Assembly: GCA_020354125.1 (NCBI GenBank)
Contig: CP070643.1
Coordinates: 2,836,372 to 2,900,371, forward strand
Length of the DNA: 64,000 nt
Source of the DNA: Betaproteobacteria bacterium
Lineage (GTDB): Bacteria > Pseudomonadota > Gammaproteobacteria > Burkholderiales > Eutrophovitaceae
Direction of reading: 5' to 3'
Below, in pieces: positions 54,027 to 63,389 of the stretch. Each line of letters begins with the position of its first letter. The stretch's first letter is position 1. The notes under the pieces were generated by a model. That model did not search any database. It worked only from the letters and a program-made list of their open reading frames with translations, and was not told the origin of the DNA. Position numbers and translations under genes: made by a program.

Positions 54027-54509
54027 ATGAGTAGGGCATCCCGGCGAGCGTTCCTCGCGGCATCGATTTGCTTGATTGCCACCAGCTTCGCAGGCGCTCA
54101 GGCGATCAAGAAGTACGTCACCCCGGACGGCAGGGTGATCTACTCTGACGTACCAATAGAGGGCGCGCGGGAGGTCGGCCGGGTCGAACCGGCGCCGGAA
54201 GTCGACCCGGAGGCCCGTCAAGAGGCAGAGGATGTCGCGCGAGCCAGAGCAGATCAGGCGCAGAGCGCGGTGCAGCGCTCGCAGGATGCCATCGCGCGGC
54301 AAGAGCAGATACGGCAAGCCGAACGGCGGCTGGCGGAAGCCAAGGCCACGCTCGAGAACGGCAAAGAGCCTCTGCCTGGCGAGCGTATAGGCACGGCTGG
54401 TGGCGCGAGCCGCTTGACCGAGGCCTATTTCCAGCGGCAGGCGGCAAACGAACGTGCGGTCGAGAAAGCCCAGAAAGATCTCGATGCTGTTCTTGCCGGG
54501 CGTGAGTGA
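54027..54509 (+). CDS. DUF4124-type exported protein with coiled coil
   Basis: A 160-residue protein with a Tat-like or Sec signal (SRASRRAFLAASICLIATSFAGA), then KKYVTPDGRVIYSDVPIEGA, the DUF4124 motif. A long Glu/Ala/Arg/Gln coiled coil runs about 50-115 and 130-158. GGAGAG precedes the ATG. Function unknown. Confidence 0.7.
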   Translation: MSRASRRAFLAASICLIATSFAGAQAIKKYVTPDGRVIYSDVPIEGAREVGRVEPAPEVDPEARQEAEDVARARADQAQSAVQRSQDAIARQEQIRQAERRLAEAKATLENGKEPLPGERIGTAGGASRLTEAYFQRQAANERAVEKAQKDLDAVLAGRE

Positions 54510-54769
54510 CTTCGGTCTCGTAATCGCATCGATCCGGCTCGCATTTCTCACGGCCAAGCCGCACTCCAACTAAGCACCCTGGGCGCTCGGCGGCTTTGCG
54601 CACTTCTCCTTCGGACCCACAATCGCGCGTAGGTTGAAAGCCATTCTGCGGCACATGGGAGTGTTGCCGATTGCGCGGTGCTTGTAATATGACGCATCGT
54701 GCTGACGCGTTGCAGCGCGATTGAAAGCGTTGAGCCTGTCATCATGTTCTGCAAACCCTGCGCCGACCA

Positions 54770-55834
54770 ATGAGCCCGCGTACAAGAATCTACCTTTATG
54801 GGGATGATCTACATCTGTCTCCAGGCGACATCGCGGCGGAGCTGGCACGTTTGACTGCCGAGCAATCGCCCGAGGCAGATACCTATGGTCTTGGCGGCCT
54901 GGTCGAAGAAGTCGAGGATTTCTTTGCTCGGCAGCTGGGGAAGGAGCGCGCCCTGTTCATGCCAACCGGAACTCTGGCCAATCATCTGGCAATCCGGAAA
55001 CTCGCCGGTGAGCGACGCAGGGTCATCGTCCAGGAAGTCAGTCACGTCTATAACGACACCGGCGATTCGAGCCAGACGCTGAGTAACCTCACATTGCTTC
55101 CGCTCGCGCCCGGGCAAGCTACTTTTACCTGGCAACAGCTCGCAGAGGTATTGCGCAAGACGGAATCGGGAAGGGTTGCGGCGCCGGTGGGTGCGATATC
55201 GATCGAATCGCCGGTGCGGCGCCTTGCCGGTGAATTGTTTGACCACGGCCATATGACAGACGTTTGCGCACGTGCGCGCAAACAAGGAATGCGTCTGCAT
55301 CTGGACGGAGCGCGTCTTTACATTGCCTCAGCATATACCGGGATATCGCCGGCAGATTATGCAAAGCCGTTTGACACGGTCTATGTGTCATTGTGGAAGT
55401 ACTTCAACTCGTTGAATGGTGCGATCCTGGCAGGACCAAAGGAAGTGCTCGATGGCATGTTCCATACGCGCCGGATGTTTGGTGGCGCACTGTTTAACGC
55501 CTGGCCATTTGCATTGCTGGCGCGGCATTACGCGAGTAGCTATCTTGACCACATGAAAAGCGCTATCGCCGTCTCTGAGGCATTTATTGAGGGGATCAAC
55601 GGCAACGGAGCACACATCGAACGCGTTCCAAACGGTACCAACGTGTTCAGGTTGATCGTTCCCCGTGACAAGGCCGAGGCGCTGCGTTCACGGCTGGCTG
55701 ATCAGGGCGTGATGCTTACCCGCCCCGGAACTCGAGATGGAGCTGCGGTATTCTGGCTTCAGGTAAACGAAACCTGGAATCGCGTCACCGGCGAAAAACT
55801 CGTCGAGCAGTTCAGCAGTGCACTACGTAGTTGA
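54770..55834 (+). CDS. Low-specificity threonine aldolase-like PLP enzyme
   Basis: A 354-residue fold-type I PLP enzyme of the threonine aldolase group: GDDLHLSPGD, TYGLGGLVEEVEDFFARQLGKERALFMPTGTLANHLAIRKLAG, HLDGARLYIASAYTG and the PLP Lys in VSLWKYFNSLNGAIL. The RLxLDGARL signature is nearly complete. Such enzymes cleave threonine or allo-threonine to glycine and acetaldehyde, or a related beta-hydroxy amino acid. No clear ribosome site is seen. Isolated gene. Confidence 0.85.
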   Translation: MSPRTRIYLYGDDLHLSPGDIAAELARLTAEQSPEADTYGLGGLVEEVEDFFARQLGKERALFMPTGTLANHLAIRKLAGERRRVIVQEVSHVYNDTGDSSQTLSNLTLLPLAPGQATFTWQQLAEVLRKTESGRVAAPVGAISIESPVRRLAGELFDHGHMTDVCARARKQGMRLHLDGARLYIASAYTGISPADYAKPFDTVYVSLWKYFNSLNGAILAGPKEVLDGMFHTRRMFGGALFNAWPFALLARHYASSYLDHMKSAIAVSEAFIEGINGNGAHIERVPNGTNVFRLIVPRDKAEALRSRLADQGVMLTRPGTRDGAAVFWLQVNETWNRVTGEKLVEQFSSALRS

Positions 55835-56158
55835 CTACCGGATCATGGCCATAGAATTTCGTGTAAATCGGAACGCGGGGTTTCGAGAGGGTCACGAGCG
55901 GGCCGAGTGCAAGGAGCCGCCAGTTTTCATAGAGCCCTGCGCACGACGAGACAACCAGCATAGCGAGTTGCGGCGAAGACTCACATGGGCAAAGCCCACG
56001 TTATGTCGCAGCCAAAACGCTCCCGCGAGTTGTAGTGAAGACTCACGTGAGCGGCGCGAACGTGACGTCGAAACTACATACTCCGTCGAGTACGCGAGGA
56101 GTAATCGAGCACGTGATAAAGCAATCGGTCCGCGCAGTACCTATCGAACACCGCGAGT
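55835..56158. other. Intergenic region with dispersed repeat copy B
   Basis: Between convergent threonine aldolase and enoyl-CoA hydratase genes. The region is dominated by copy B of the inverted repeat (about 55891-56070); the remaining AT/GC-mixed sequence shows no gene. Confidence 0.6.
55891..56070 (-). repeat. Dispersed repeat copy B
   Basis: About 180 bp, inverted relative to copy A at 44826-45027. Shared stretches read in reverse complement: GGCGGCTCCTTGCACTCG, CTTCGCCGCAACTCGCTA, GGGCTTTGCCCATGTGAG, TTTTGGCTGCGACATAAC and CACGTGAGTCTTCACT. Neither copy encodes a credible protein. Confidence 0.8.
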
Positions 56159-56956
56159 TTAGTCGTCGGTGAACTTCGGTTTCCGCTTCTCTATGAATGC
56201 CATGACCGCTTCCTTGTGCTGCGGTGTCTTGTGCGCAATCGCCTGATAGCCGGCTGACAGTTCGAGCAGTGTGTCGAGTGTGGTGTGCTGGCCCTCGCGC
56301 AGCAGACGTTTGGTCATGCGCATGGTCGGTCCCGGGTTCCGCGCAATACGTGACGCAAGCGCGCGCGCCTCGTTCATTAGCTCATCGTGTGGCACGACGC
56401 GCGACACCAGTCCACAGGCAAGGGCCTCGTTAGCATCAATCGTGTCACCGGTGAAGCTCATTTCGGCGGCCTTCGACATGCCGACCGCTCTGGGCAGCAG
56501 CCATGCGCCTCCATCGCCCGGCACGATGCCAACCTTGATGAAGCTCTCGGCAAAAGTCGCTTTTTCTGATGCGATGCGGATATCGCACATGCAGGTCAGA
56601 TCACAGCCGGCACCAATCGCCGGTCCGTTCACTGCCGCGATCGTCGGCACATCGAGATTGTAGACCGCTCGCGTAATGCGCTGAATACCGTGCCTGTACC
56701 ATTCCTTGATCACGGCAGGCGCAATATCGTCCTCGAAAAAACGGCGCATGTCTTTGACGTTGCCGCCAGAGGAGAACACTGGCCCGGCACCGGTAAGCAT
56801 GACAACCTTGACAGATCTGTCCGTGGTGATGCGGCCACAGGCGTCGACAAATTCTTCTACCGCCGTGTTGCCGGTGAGGACGTTACGAATATCCGGCTGA
56901 TTCATGGTCAGAGTGACGACCGGTCCATCCTGTTCATATAGTAGAAATTCGCTCAT
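56159..56956 (-). CDS. Enoyl-CoA hydratase/isomerase family protein
   Basis: A 265-residue crotonase-fold enzyme: VVTLTMNQPDIRNVLTG, VMLTGAGPVFSSGGNVKDM (oxyanion-hole region), AAVNGPAIGAGCDLTCMCDIRIASEKATFAESFIKVGIVPGDGGAWLLPRAVG with a catalytic-type Glu and Asp/Gly pair, then ALACGLVSRVV. It is the last of four genes of a minus-strand acyl-CoA operon starting near 60460. Substrate unknown. Confidence 0.9.
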   Translation of the reverse strand: MSEFLLYEQDGPVVTLTMNQPDIRNVLTGNTAVEEFVDACGRITTDRSVKVVMLTGAGPVFSSGGNVKDMRRFFEDDIAPAVIKEWYRHGIQRITRAVYNLDVPTIAAVNGPAIGAGCDLTCMCDIRIASEKATFAESFIKVGIVPGDGGAWLLPRAVGMSKAAEMSFTGDTIDANEALACGLVSRVVPHDELMNEARALASRIARNPGPTMRMTKRLLREGQHTTLDTLLELSAGYQAIAHKTPQHKEAVMAFIEKRKPKFTDD

Positions 56957-56993
56957 TGAAAATCTCCCGGAAAGCGATACGAGCGTTCAAGCA

Positions 56994-58028
56994 TCAGTCG
57001 GATGCGCTGCCTGGGAAGTAGGTCGGCAACATGTACTCCATGGTGCAAGGCGCATCTGAGGACAGCACCGCATCGCCCACGCGTCGGTTCCAGTAACCGG
57101 CTGAACCGTAATCGGTGCGCCATTCAATCAGCCGTCTCGTATACAGCTGCAAATCGTATTCTTCGGTAATGCCCATCGCGGCATGCACTGCATGTGCGAT
57201 CGACACCACTGTGCCGGCAGCTTCGCTGGCACGTGCCTTGGCGACTGCGGCTGCGAGAACATTTGGAGTGCCGTCAGCGGCTGCCTGGCAACCGAGTTCG
57301 GCCGCAACGCGTGATGCGGTTGCAAGTTCCGCCAGTACGCTGAGCTGCTGCTGTACGGCCTGGAATTTTGCGATCGGGCGACCAAACTGTGATCGCTCTC
57401 CGGCGTAGCGCACAGTCATGTTCAAAACTGAGTCCATCGCGCCCGCCATCTGTGCAGCGGTCACGGCCGCCGCGACCTCAAGCCACGGATACGCACCTTC
57501 GACGATGACCCCCACAGAACGCGGGTCTGTCCAGGAAAGATGTACCTGCAGGCTAGCGTTAACACCCGTTTCCACTCGTTCCGCCTTGTCGACGGGTAAC
57601 AGCAGGTCCACCGGCGCGTCGGCAACGCCGGCGTGCGGCACGATTACCCACTGCACGAGCTTACCGTGGGGTACGTTGCGGCATTCGATCTTGTTGTCTC
57701 TATGGCCTACCGGTATGTTGGAGATGGCAACGCCGCCTTCAGGAACATTCACACCCTGTCGCGCGAGCACAGCTCGCGCAATGATGGTGGGCGCCAGCGT
57801 CAGCGGCAACGCATGTCGGCCGCACAAAAAGAACAGTGAGAAAGCCTCACCCAGACTCAAACCGGCACCGCCGGCATCCTCGGCAACCATGGCATCGGCA
57901 AAGCCCGACTCCTTGATCTGTTGCTCCAATGCATCAGCCGAACCGCTGGATTCGATTTCGCGAATGACTGGCGGCGTCGAAATGTCGCTCAACAAACGGT
58001 CGAAGGAATCGTAGAGAACTGGATCCAT
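56994..58028 (-). CDS. Acyl-CoA dehydrogenase, small subunit type
   Basis: A 344-residue protein, shorter than the usual 380. Motifs: VAEDAGGAGLSLGEAFSLF, ERSQFGRPIAKFQAVQQQLSVLAELATA and AVHAAMGITEEYDLQLYTRR. The N-terminal helical domain is reduced. It is encoded 13 bp downstream of a second dehydrogenase; such neighbouring short/long pairs form heteromeric enzymes in steroid and other side-chain degradation (FadE26/27, ChsE-type). Pairing is inferred. Confidence 0.82.
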   Translation of the reverse strand: MDPVLYDSFDRLLSDISTPPVIREIESSGSADALEQQIKESGFADAMVAEDAGGAGLSLGEAFSLFFLCGRHALPLTLAPTIIARAVLARQGVNVPEGGVAISNIPVGHRDNKIECRNVPHGKLVQWVIVPHAGVADAPVDLLLPVDKAERVETGVNASLQVHLSWTDPRSVGVIVEGAYPWLEVAAAVTAAQMAGAMDSVLNMTVRYAGERSQFGRPIAKFQAVQQQLSVLAELATASRVAAELGCQAAADGTPNVLAAAVAKARASEAAGTVVSIAHAVHAAMGITEEYDLQLYTRRLIEWRTDYGSAGYWNRRVGDAVLSSDAPCTMEYMLPTYFPGSASD

Positions 58029-58041
58029 TGCTAAGAGCCGA

Positions 58042-59193
58042 TCATCGTAAACCGAGGCCGCGGGCGATCATGCCGCGCAGAATCTCGCGTGTCCCGCCAC
58101 GCAGCGAGTAGGTCGGGCAGATCTGAGTGACGTAGGAAAGTGCACGCCATAGTCCGCCCGGAACGGCGTGTCCGGGATGCCGACCAAGCTCTTCAGAAAT
58201 GGCATGCGGAATGAATTGTTCCAGTTCGGTACCCAAATCCTTTACCAGCGCTGCGGCTAACACTGGACTTTCACCTTGGGCGAGCTGTTCGGTAACGGCG
58301 ACCGACATGGCGCGTAGCGTGACAAGATGCGACACAATGCGTCCGGCAAGTTCGCGCGCCCAGGCGTCCGCCGAGTGGTGTTCGCGCAGATAATCGAGCC
58401 ATAGATCAAACAGGGCGATCGCCGAGTAGAACCGCTCCGGGCCGCTGCGTTCGAAGGCGAGTTCGGCGGTGACTTGCTCCCAGCCGCTGCCCTCGGTGCC
58501 GACCAGTGCATCCTCGCCGAGCTCGACATCCTGGAAGAAGACTTCATTGAAATGTGCGTCGCCGGTCAGGTCGCGGATCTGGCGAATCGTCACACCCGGC
58601 GCCGAGAGGTCGACGATCATTTGCGACAAGCCCTTGTGGCGGTCTTCGCTGGTTCCGGATGTGCGAACCAGAGCAATCATGTAATGCGAACGGTGTGCGT
58701 TGGTTGTCCAGATTTTCTGGCCGTTTAGTGACCAGCCGTTGCTGGTCCGCGTGGCGCGTGTGCGCACACTGGCCAGATCGGATCCGGACTGCGGTTCGCT
58801 CATGCCGATGCAGAAAAATGCTTCGGCACGGCAAATGCGCGGCAGATAGAAATCTTTCTGTTGATCGGTTCCGTACTTGAGGATCAGTGGCCCGCTTTGC
58901 CGGTCGGCGATCCAGTGCGCTGCCACCGGTGTGCTGTTGCCCAACAATTCCTCGATCAACACGAAGCGCGAATACGCATCCAGACCGGCGCCACCGTATT
59001 GCTTGGGCAACGTGACGCCAACCCAGCCACGCTTGGCGAGCTGACGACTAAAGTCGGCGTCGAACCCCATCCACGAGCGCGCACGCTCGTCCAGCGGGAC
59101 TTTGCTGGTGTAGCCCTTGACGAACTCGCGAACAGCCGGGCGCAGCGACTCGGCATGTTGCGGAATTGAAGTGAGGGTCAGTGGTTCAAGCAT
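58042..59193 (-). CDS. Acyl-CoA dehydrogenase
   Basis: A 383-residue flavoenzyme from ATG 59193. Motifs: GVTLPKQYGGAGLDAYSRFVLIEELL, CIGMSEPQSGSDLASVRTRA (FAD/substrate), WSLNGQKIWTTNAHRSHYMI, AFERSGPERFYSAI, SYVTQICPTYSLRGGTREILRGMIARGLG. The RGGTREIL replaces the common YGGTSEIQ near the C-terminus. Part of an operon with the smaller dehydrogenase, CoA-transferase and hydratase. Confidence 0.9.
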   Translation of the reverse strand: MLEPLTLTSIPQHAESLRPAVREFVKGYTSKVPLDERARSWMGFDADFSRQLAKRGWVGVTLPKQYGGAGLDAYSRFVLIEELLGNSTPVAAHWIADRQSGPLILKYGTDQQKDFYLPRICRAEAFFCIGMSEPQSGSDLASVRTRATRTSNGWSLNGQKIWTTNAHRSHYMIALVRTSGTSEDRHKGLSQMIVDLSAPGVTIRQIRDLTGDAHFNEVFFQDVELGEDALVGTEGSGWEQVTAELAFERSGPERFYSAIALFDLWLDYLREHHSADAWARELAGRIVSHLVTLRAMSVAVTEQLAQGESPVLAAALVKDLGTELEQFIPHAISEELGRHPGHAVPGGLWRALSYVTQICPTYSLRGGTREILRGMIARGLGLR

Positions 59194-59221
59194 GTTGCGA
59201 GCGATCCTGGACGATAGTCTC

Positions 59222-60460
59222 CTAAACGATATTGTCTTTGCGCAGCCGCGCAAGTTGTTCAGAGTCGATGCCGAGCAGACCGCTCAGAACTTCGTCGGTG
59301 TGCTCTCCCAGAGCCGGCGGCGCATGGTGATACTGGACCGGAGTTTCCGACAGCCGGATCGGGTTGGCAACCAGCGGCATGTCGCCATAGGTCGGATGCT
59401 GCATCGAGAATTGCATGTTGCGGGCAATCACCTGCGGATCCTTGAAAACGTGCTCGAGATCATTGATTGGCCCGCACGGCACGCCGACGCTCTCGAACAG
59501 CGCCACCCACTCGTCAGTCGTTCGGGTGCGTGTAATTTCGTTCATCCGTGAAATCAGGTATTCGCGATTCGTGACACGCGCCGCATTGGTCGAAAATTGC
59601 GAGTCGTCCGCCCACTCCGGTTTGCCAACAGCATGTGCTAGTCGGGCAAACTGGCCGTCGTTACCAACGGCGATAATGACGTATCCGTCGCTGGTGTGAA
59701 AGTCCTGATATGGCACGACGTTGGGATGTGAGTTACCCATGCGTTGCGGCACTTTTCCAGTATGAAGGTAGTTCATCGCCTGGTTCGACAGCACGCCGAC
59801 TTGTACGTCGAGCAATGCCATATCGATGTACTGACCGACTCCGCTTTCAGCACGATGTGTCAGAGCGGCCAGTATCGCAGTCGACGTATACATGCCGGTC
59901 ATGATATCCGCCAGTGCGACACCCACTTTCATCGGGCCACCGCCGGGCTCGTTATCCGGCCGCCCGGTGAAGCTCATCAATCCTCCCAGCCCCTGAATCA
60001 GGAAGTCGTAACCAGCTCGTGGTGCGTAAGGTCCGGTCTGACCGAAGCCGGTAATCGAACAATAGATCAGGCCTTTATTAGCCTGTCTCAGTGACTCGTA
60101 GTCAAGGCCATATTTCTTCAGGCCGCCGACTTTGAAGTTTTCAATAACAACATCCGATCTGGCTGCCAGTTCACGTACCAAACTCTGACCTTCTGGACGG
60201 GTGAAATCGATGGTGACTGACTTCTTGTTTCGGTTTGCACTCAGACAGTAGGTCGAATCGGTCGTGTCGTTGCCGTTGGCATCCGTGACATACGGCGGAC
60301 CCCAACCGCGGGTGTCATCGCCGACACCGGGGCGCTCTACCTTGATTACTTCTGCGCCGAGATCGCCTAGCATTTGCGCCGCCCAGGGCCCGGCCAGAAT
60401 CCTCGATAGATCGAGTACGCGAATGTGGGACAGGGCTCCGGAAACTTCGGATTTTGTCAT
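59222..60460 (-). CDS. Family III CoA-transferase (CaiB/BaiF)
   Basis: A 412-residue protein from ATG 60460 (MTKSEVSGALSHIRVLDLSRILAGPWAAQMLGDLGAEVIKVERPGVGDDTRGWGPP). Other motifs: KKSVTIDFTRPEGQSLVRELAARSDVVIENFKVGGLKKYGLDYESL, SITGFGQTGPYAPRAGYDFLIQGLGG, LADIMTGMYTSTAI with the likely catalytic Asp. It should activate the acid that the following dehydrogenases and hydratase degrade. First gene of the operon, divergent from the dehydrogenase at 60652. Confidence 0.9.
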   Translation of the reverse strand: MTKSEVSGALSHIRVLDLSRILAGPWAAQMLGDLGAEVIKVERPGVGDDTRGWGPPYVTDANGNDTTDSTYCLSANRNKKSVTIDFTRPEGQSLVRELAARSDVVIENFKVGGLKKYGLDYESLRQANKGLIYCSITGFGQTGPYAPRAGYDFLIQGLGGLMSFTGRPDNEPGGGPMKVGVALADIMTGMYTSTAILAALTHRAESGVGQYIDMALLDVQVGVLSNQAMNYLHTGKVPQRMGNSHPNVVPYQDFHTSDGYVIIAVGNDGQFARLAHAVGKPEWADDSQFSTNAARVTNREYLISRMNEITRTRTTDEWVALFESVGVPCGPINDLEHVFKDPQVIARNMQFSMQHPTYGDMPLVANPIRLSETPVQYHHAPPALGEHTDEVLSGLLGIDSEQLARLRKDNIV

Positions 60461-60651
60461 GAAAAGTGTATCTCGAGGTTGATGCTGTGGCGCATGCCGT
60501 GTTGTTGGATGTTGTTGCTCGCCTATGTCTGGATAGGCACGCGGAATTGTGGTGCACCGGTTTACCGCTGCGAACAATTGAAGTTTACCGTGTCTTGTAT
60601 AGTACCGGAGCCAACCGGGACGAACACCGGGCAGTGTTTATGGGGGGACAA

Positions 60652-61575
60652 ATGGAACAATCAAATATCAGTTTTATTGGTCTCGGCGCTATGGGGCAGC
60701 CGATGGCCTCAAACATTGTCAAGAAAGGTACCGCGCTAACGGTATTCGACATTGATACGGCGCGAATGGAACCGGTGGTAGCCCTTGGCGCCGCCGGTGC
60801 CAAATCACTGGGCGAAGCGATTGACGGCGCGGAAATCGTGATCACCATGCTGCCGGCCACACCCCATGTCGAAAAGGTCGTAACCGGGCCGGGCGGCGTG
60901 TTGGATTCGATCCCTGCCGGTGGCGTGGTGCTCGACATGAGCACCATTGCGCCGAGCGGAACAGACCGAATTGCAAAATCTTGTGCCCGGAAGGGCGTCG
61001 CATTCGTCGACGCTCCGGTGGGGCGACTCGCTTACCATGCGCAACGCGGTGAATCGCTGTTTATGGTCGGCTGTGATGATGATGCCGTGTTCGACAGGGT
61101 GCTGCCGCTGCTCGAAGCGATGGGAACGACGATACATCGCTGCGGTGGCGTCGGTTCGGGCATTCGCACCAAGGTCGTCAACAACTTCATGATCATCAGC
61201 ATTGTGCAGATCACCGCTGAAGGATTGGCGCTTGCCACCAAAATGGGTGTTGACGTTGCGATCCTCAAAGAAGTGAATGCAGGAACCTCTGGCAACAATG
61301 GCCAGTTCCAGTTCAATTTCGCAAACAAGGTCTTGCAGGGTGATACCACCCCCGGGTTCACGATTGATCTTGCGCACAAGGATCTGGGGCTCGCTCTGGA
61401 GGCGGCGTCCGATTTTCGCCTCGGCATGCCGGTCGGATCGTCAGTCCACGCAGTCTATGGCGCAGCCCGCTCCGGCCGGTACGCTGACAAGGATTTTTCG
61501 GCTTTGCTCGAATATGCCTGCGAGTTGGCCGCAGTCGATACGCCGCGCCTGCCGGCAACTCACACGGAGGGATAG
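60652..61575 (+). CDS. NAD(P)-dependent beta-hydroxyacid dehydrogenase (HIBADH family)
   Basis: A 307-residue protein: SFIGLGAMGQPMASNIVKKG (Rossmann GxGxMG), MLPATPHVEKVVTGPGGVLD, VVLDMSTIAPSGTDRI, FVDAPVGRLAYHAQRGESLFMVGCDD, GSGIRTKVVNNFMIISIVQITAEGLALA with the family Lys and Asn (KVVNN), and a helical C-domain with FTIDLAHKDLGLALE. ATG 60652 follows GGGGGGACAA. Family members oxidise 3-hydroxyisobutyrate or reduce semialdehydes such as tartronate or succinic semialdehyde. Coupled (2-bp gap) to the next gene. Confidence 0.88.
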   Translation: MEQSNISFIGLGAMGQPMASNIVKKGTALTVFDIDTARMEPVVALGAAGAKSLGEAIDGAEIVITMLPATPHVEKVVTGPGGVLDSIPAGGVVLDMSTIAPSGTDRIAKSCARKGVAFVDAPVGRLAYHAQRGESLFMVGCDDDAVFDRVLPLLEAMGTTIHRCGGVGSGIRTKVVNNFMIISIVQITAEGLALATKMGVDVAILKEVNAGTSGNNGQFQFNFANKVLQGDTTPGFTIDLAHKDLGLALEAASDFRLGMPVGSSVHAVYGAARSGRYADKDFSALLEYACELAAVDTPRLPATHTEG

Positions 61576-61577
61576 AG

Positions 61578-62561
61578 ATGCGTGCGGTCTGGTACGAATG
61601 TGGCGGCGTTGCGCAGGACGTGCTGCAACTCGGCGAGGCGGATGTGCCGGAGCCGGGTGAAGGCGAGGTGCGTGTAAAGGTCGCTTACTCGGCGGTCAAT
61701 CCTTTTGATGTAAAGAAGCGTGTCAATGGGCGCGATCTTGCGCACTGCAAGCGGGTTATTCCGCATGTCGATGGCAGCGGTGAGATCGACAAGGTCGGTG
61801 CCGGCGTCGAGAAACAGCGAATCGGCGAGCGAGTGTGGTTGTTCGGAGCACAATTCGGACAGCCACACGGCTCTTGCGCTGAGTACTGCGTGGTTCCGTC
61901 ATGGAAAGCCGTAGCTCTGCCGGATGGCGTTGCGCTCGAGCACGGCGCCTGCCTCGGAATTCCGGTTGTGACCGCGTTGGAGTCGCTTTCTGCGGCTGGT
62001 CCGCTGGAAGGCAAGTCTGTACTGGTTGCTGGTGGTGCCGGACGGGTTGGCGCATACGCAGTGCAGATCGCAAGGCTGCATGGCGCACGGGTGATCGCCA
62101 CCGCATCGAAGAGTAAGTGTGCGGATGTTGAGCAACTTGGTGCTGAGGCCTGCATCGATTACAAGGCTTCGCATCTGGAATCAAGATTGCGCGAAAGCGG
62201 CGGTAAGCGGGGCTATGATCTGGTGGTCGAATCGCGGTTTGCGAGCAACATCGCATTGAATGCGCGAATTCTTGCGTGCAAGGGAGTCATCGCTACCTAC
62301 GGTGTCGACGATGATCCGGCACCTGCCATTCCGGTAGTGCAACTTGTGATGATGAATGCGTCTTGCCGTTTTGTCGGAATTTTCGGTCTGAGCCGGAAAA
62401 ACCTGCAGTCACATTTCGAGCGAATCAATCAACTGGCTGGTGACGGGAAGCTGCAACACCGGGTCGGGCTCGAGGCGCCACTTGCTGAAATCGTCAAAGC
62501 CCATCAGGAGGTGCAGGAAGGCAAAGTGGCAGGCGCTGCCCTGATCAAAGTTGCGCAGTAG
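61578..62561 (+). CDS. Zinc-type/quinone-oxidoreductase MDR enzyme
   Basis: A 327-residue medium-chain dehydrogenase/reductase: VKVAYSAVNPFDVKKRVNG, HVDGSGEIDKVGAGVEKQRIGERVWLFGAQFGQPHGSCAEYCVV, SVLVAGGAGRVGAYAVQIARLHGARVIATASKSK (NAD(P) site AGGAGRVGAYA), YDLVVESRFASNI. Zn-ligand Cys are absent, so it is closer to NADPH:quinone oxidoreductase (Qor-like) reductases. Two bases separate it from the upstream dehydrogenase. Role unclear. Confidence 0.85.
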   Translation: MRAVWYECGGVAQDVLQLGEADVPEPGEGEVRVKVAYSAVNPFDVKKRVNGRDLAHCKRVIPHVDGSGEIDKVGAGVEKQRIGERVWLFGAQFGQPHGSCAEYCVVPSWKAVALPDGVALEHGACLGIPVVTALESLSAAGPLEGKSVLVAGGAGRVGAYAVQIARLHGARVIATASKSKCADVEQLGAEACIDYKASHLESRLRESGGKRGYDLVVESRFASNIALNARILACKGVIATYGVDDDPAPAIPVVQLVMMNASCRFVGIFGLSRKNLQSHFERINQLAGDGKLQHRVGLEAPLAEIVKAHQEVQEGKVAGAALIKVAQ

Positions 62562-62582
62562 TCTTTCGACCCGCTGCGGGAG

Positions 62583-63389
62583 TTAGATACGTCGTGCGAG
62601 GAAATCAGCCAATACCCGCGCGCACTCTTCTCCATGGGACAAGGGCAAGCCATGCCGCGAATGAGCAAACACCTGCATTTCGGAGCCGGGAATGGTGTCG
62701 TGCATGCTATACATGACGGTGGCAGGAATGAACGGACTGTCATCAGGTGACAGTAGTAGCGTCGGCACTTCAATGCGGCTCAGGTCTGCCGTGAAGTCTG
62801 CGCCCAGCAGCAGATCGGCAAGGTCCAGACATACGTCCATTGACACTTTCTCGTGAACGTCGCGATACCAGTCGTACGCTGCGTCATCGATAGCATTGTT
62901 GTGAAAGCGCCACTGCATCATCTGTGCCGCCCATTTTTCCTGGCTGCCGGTTTTCACCATTTCGCGCCAGACATTGACGTTGCCGAGCAGCCCTCCTATC
63001 GGAGATGCATTCGAAAGCGTTAGTGAACGCAAGCGCTTTGGATGGGCGAGCGCCAGCGCGATTCCGATGGTGCCGCCGATTGATTCCCCGACAAGGTGGA
63101 AGCGTTCTGCTCCAGCGGCGTCAGCAACATGCAGAACATCGTCGACCAATCCGTCGAATGACCATTGGTAACCCTGCTCCGGAACGACTGACTCACCGTG
63201 CCCGCGCATGTCGAAACGGACCAGACGGTATTTTGCGGCCAAAACGCCGAGCCAGTCGGTCCACATGGCAATATGACCCGCAACACCATGGTTGAAGATG
63301 ATCGTTTGAGCGGCCTCCATCCATGGGGGGGTGAGGTCGCAGATCTCGTAATAGAGCTTTCCCGTGGGTGTACCAGCGAACGGCATCAT
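62583..63389 (-). CDS. Alpha/beta hydrolase (3-oxoadipate enol-lactonase-like)
   Basis: A 268-residue alpha/beta hydrolase: IIFNHGVAGHIAMWTDWL (oxyanion HG), RLVRFDMRGHGES, FHLVGESIGGTIGIALALAHPKRLRSLTLSNAS with the Ser nucleophile in GESIGG, then VPTLLLSPDDSPFIP (Asp) and a terminal His in HSRHGLPLSHGE. Convergent with the MDR gene. Could hydrolyse an ester or enol-lactone in the same acid-degradation pathway. Start at ATG ATG 63389/63386. Confidence 0.85.
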   Translation of the reverse strand: MMPFAGTPTGKLYYEICDLTPPWMEAAQTIIFNHGVAGHIAMWTDWLGVLAAKYRLVRFDMRGHGESVVPEQGYQWSFDGLVDDVLHVADAAGAERFHLVGESIGGTIGIALALAHPKRLRSLTLSNASPIGGLLGNVNVWREMVKTGSQEKWAAQMMQWRFHNNAIDDAAYDWYRDVHEKVSMDVCLDLADLLLGADFTADLSRIEVPTLLLSPDDSPFIPATVMYSMHDTIPGSEMQVFAHSRHGLPLSHGEECARVLADFLARRI

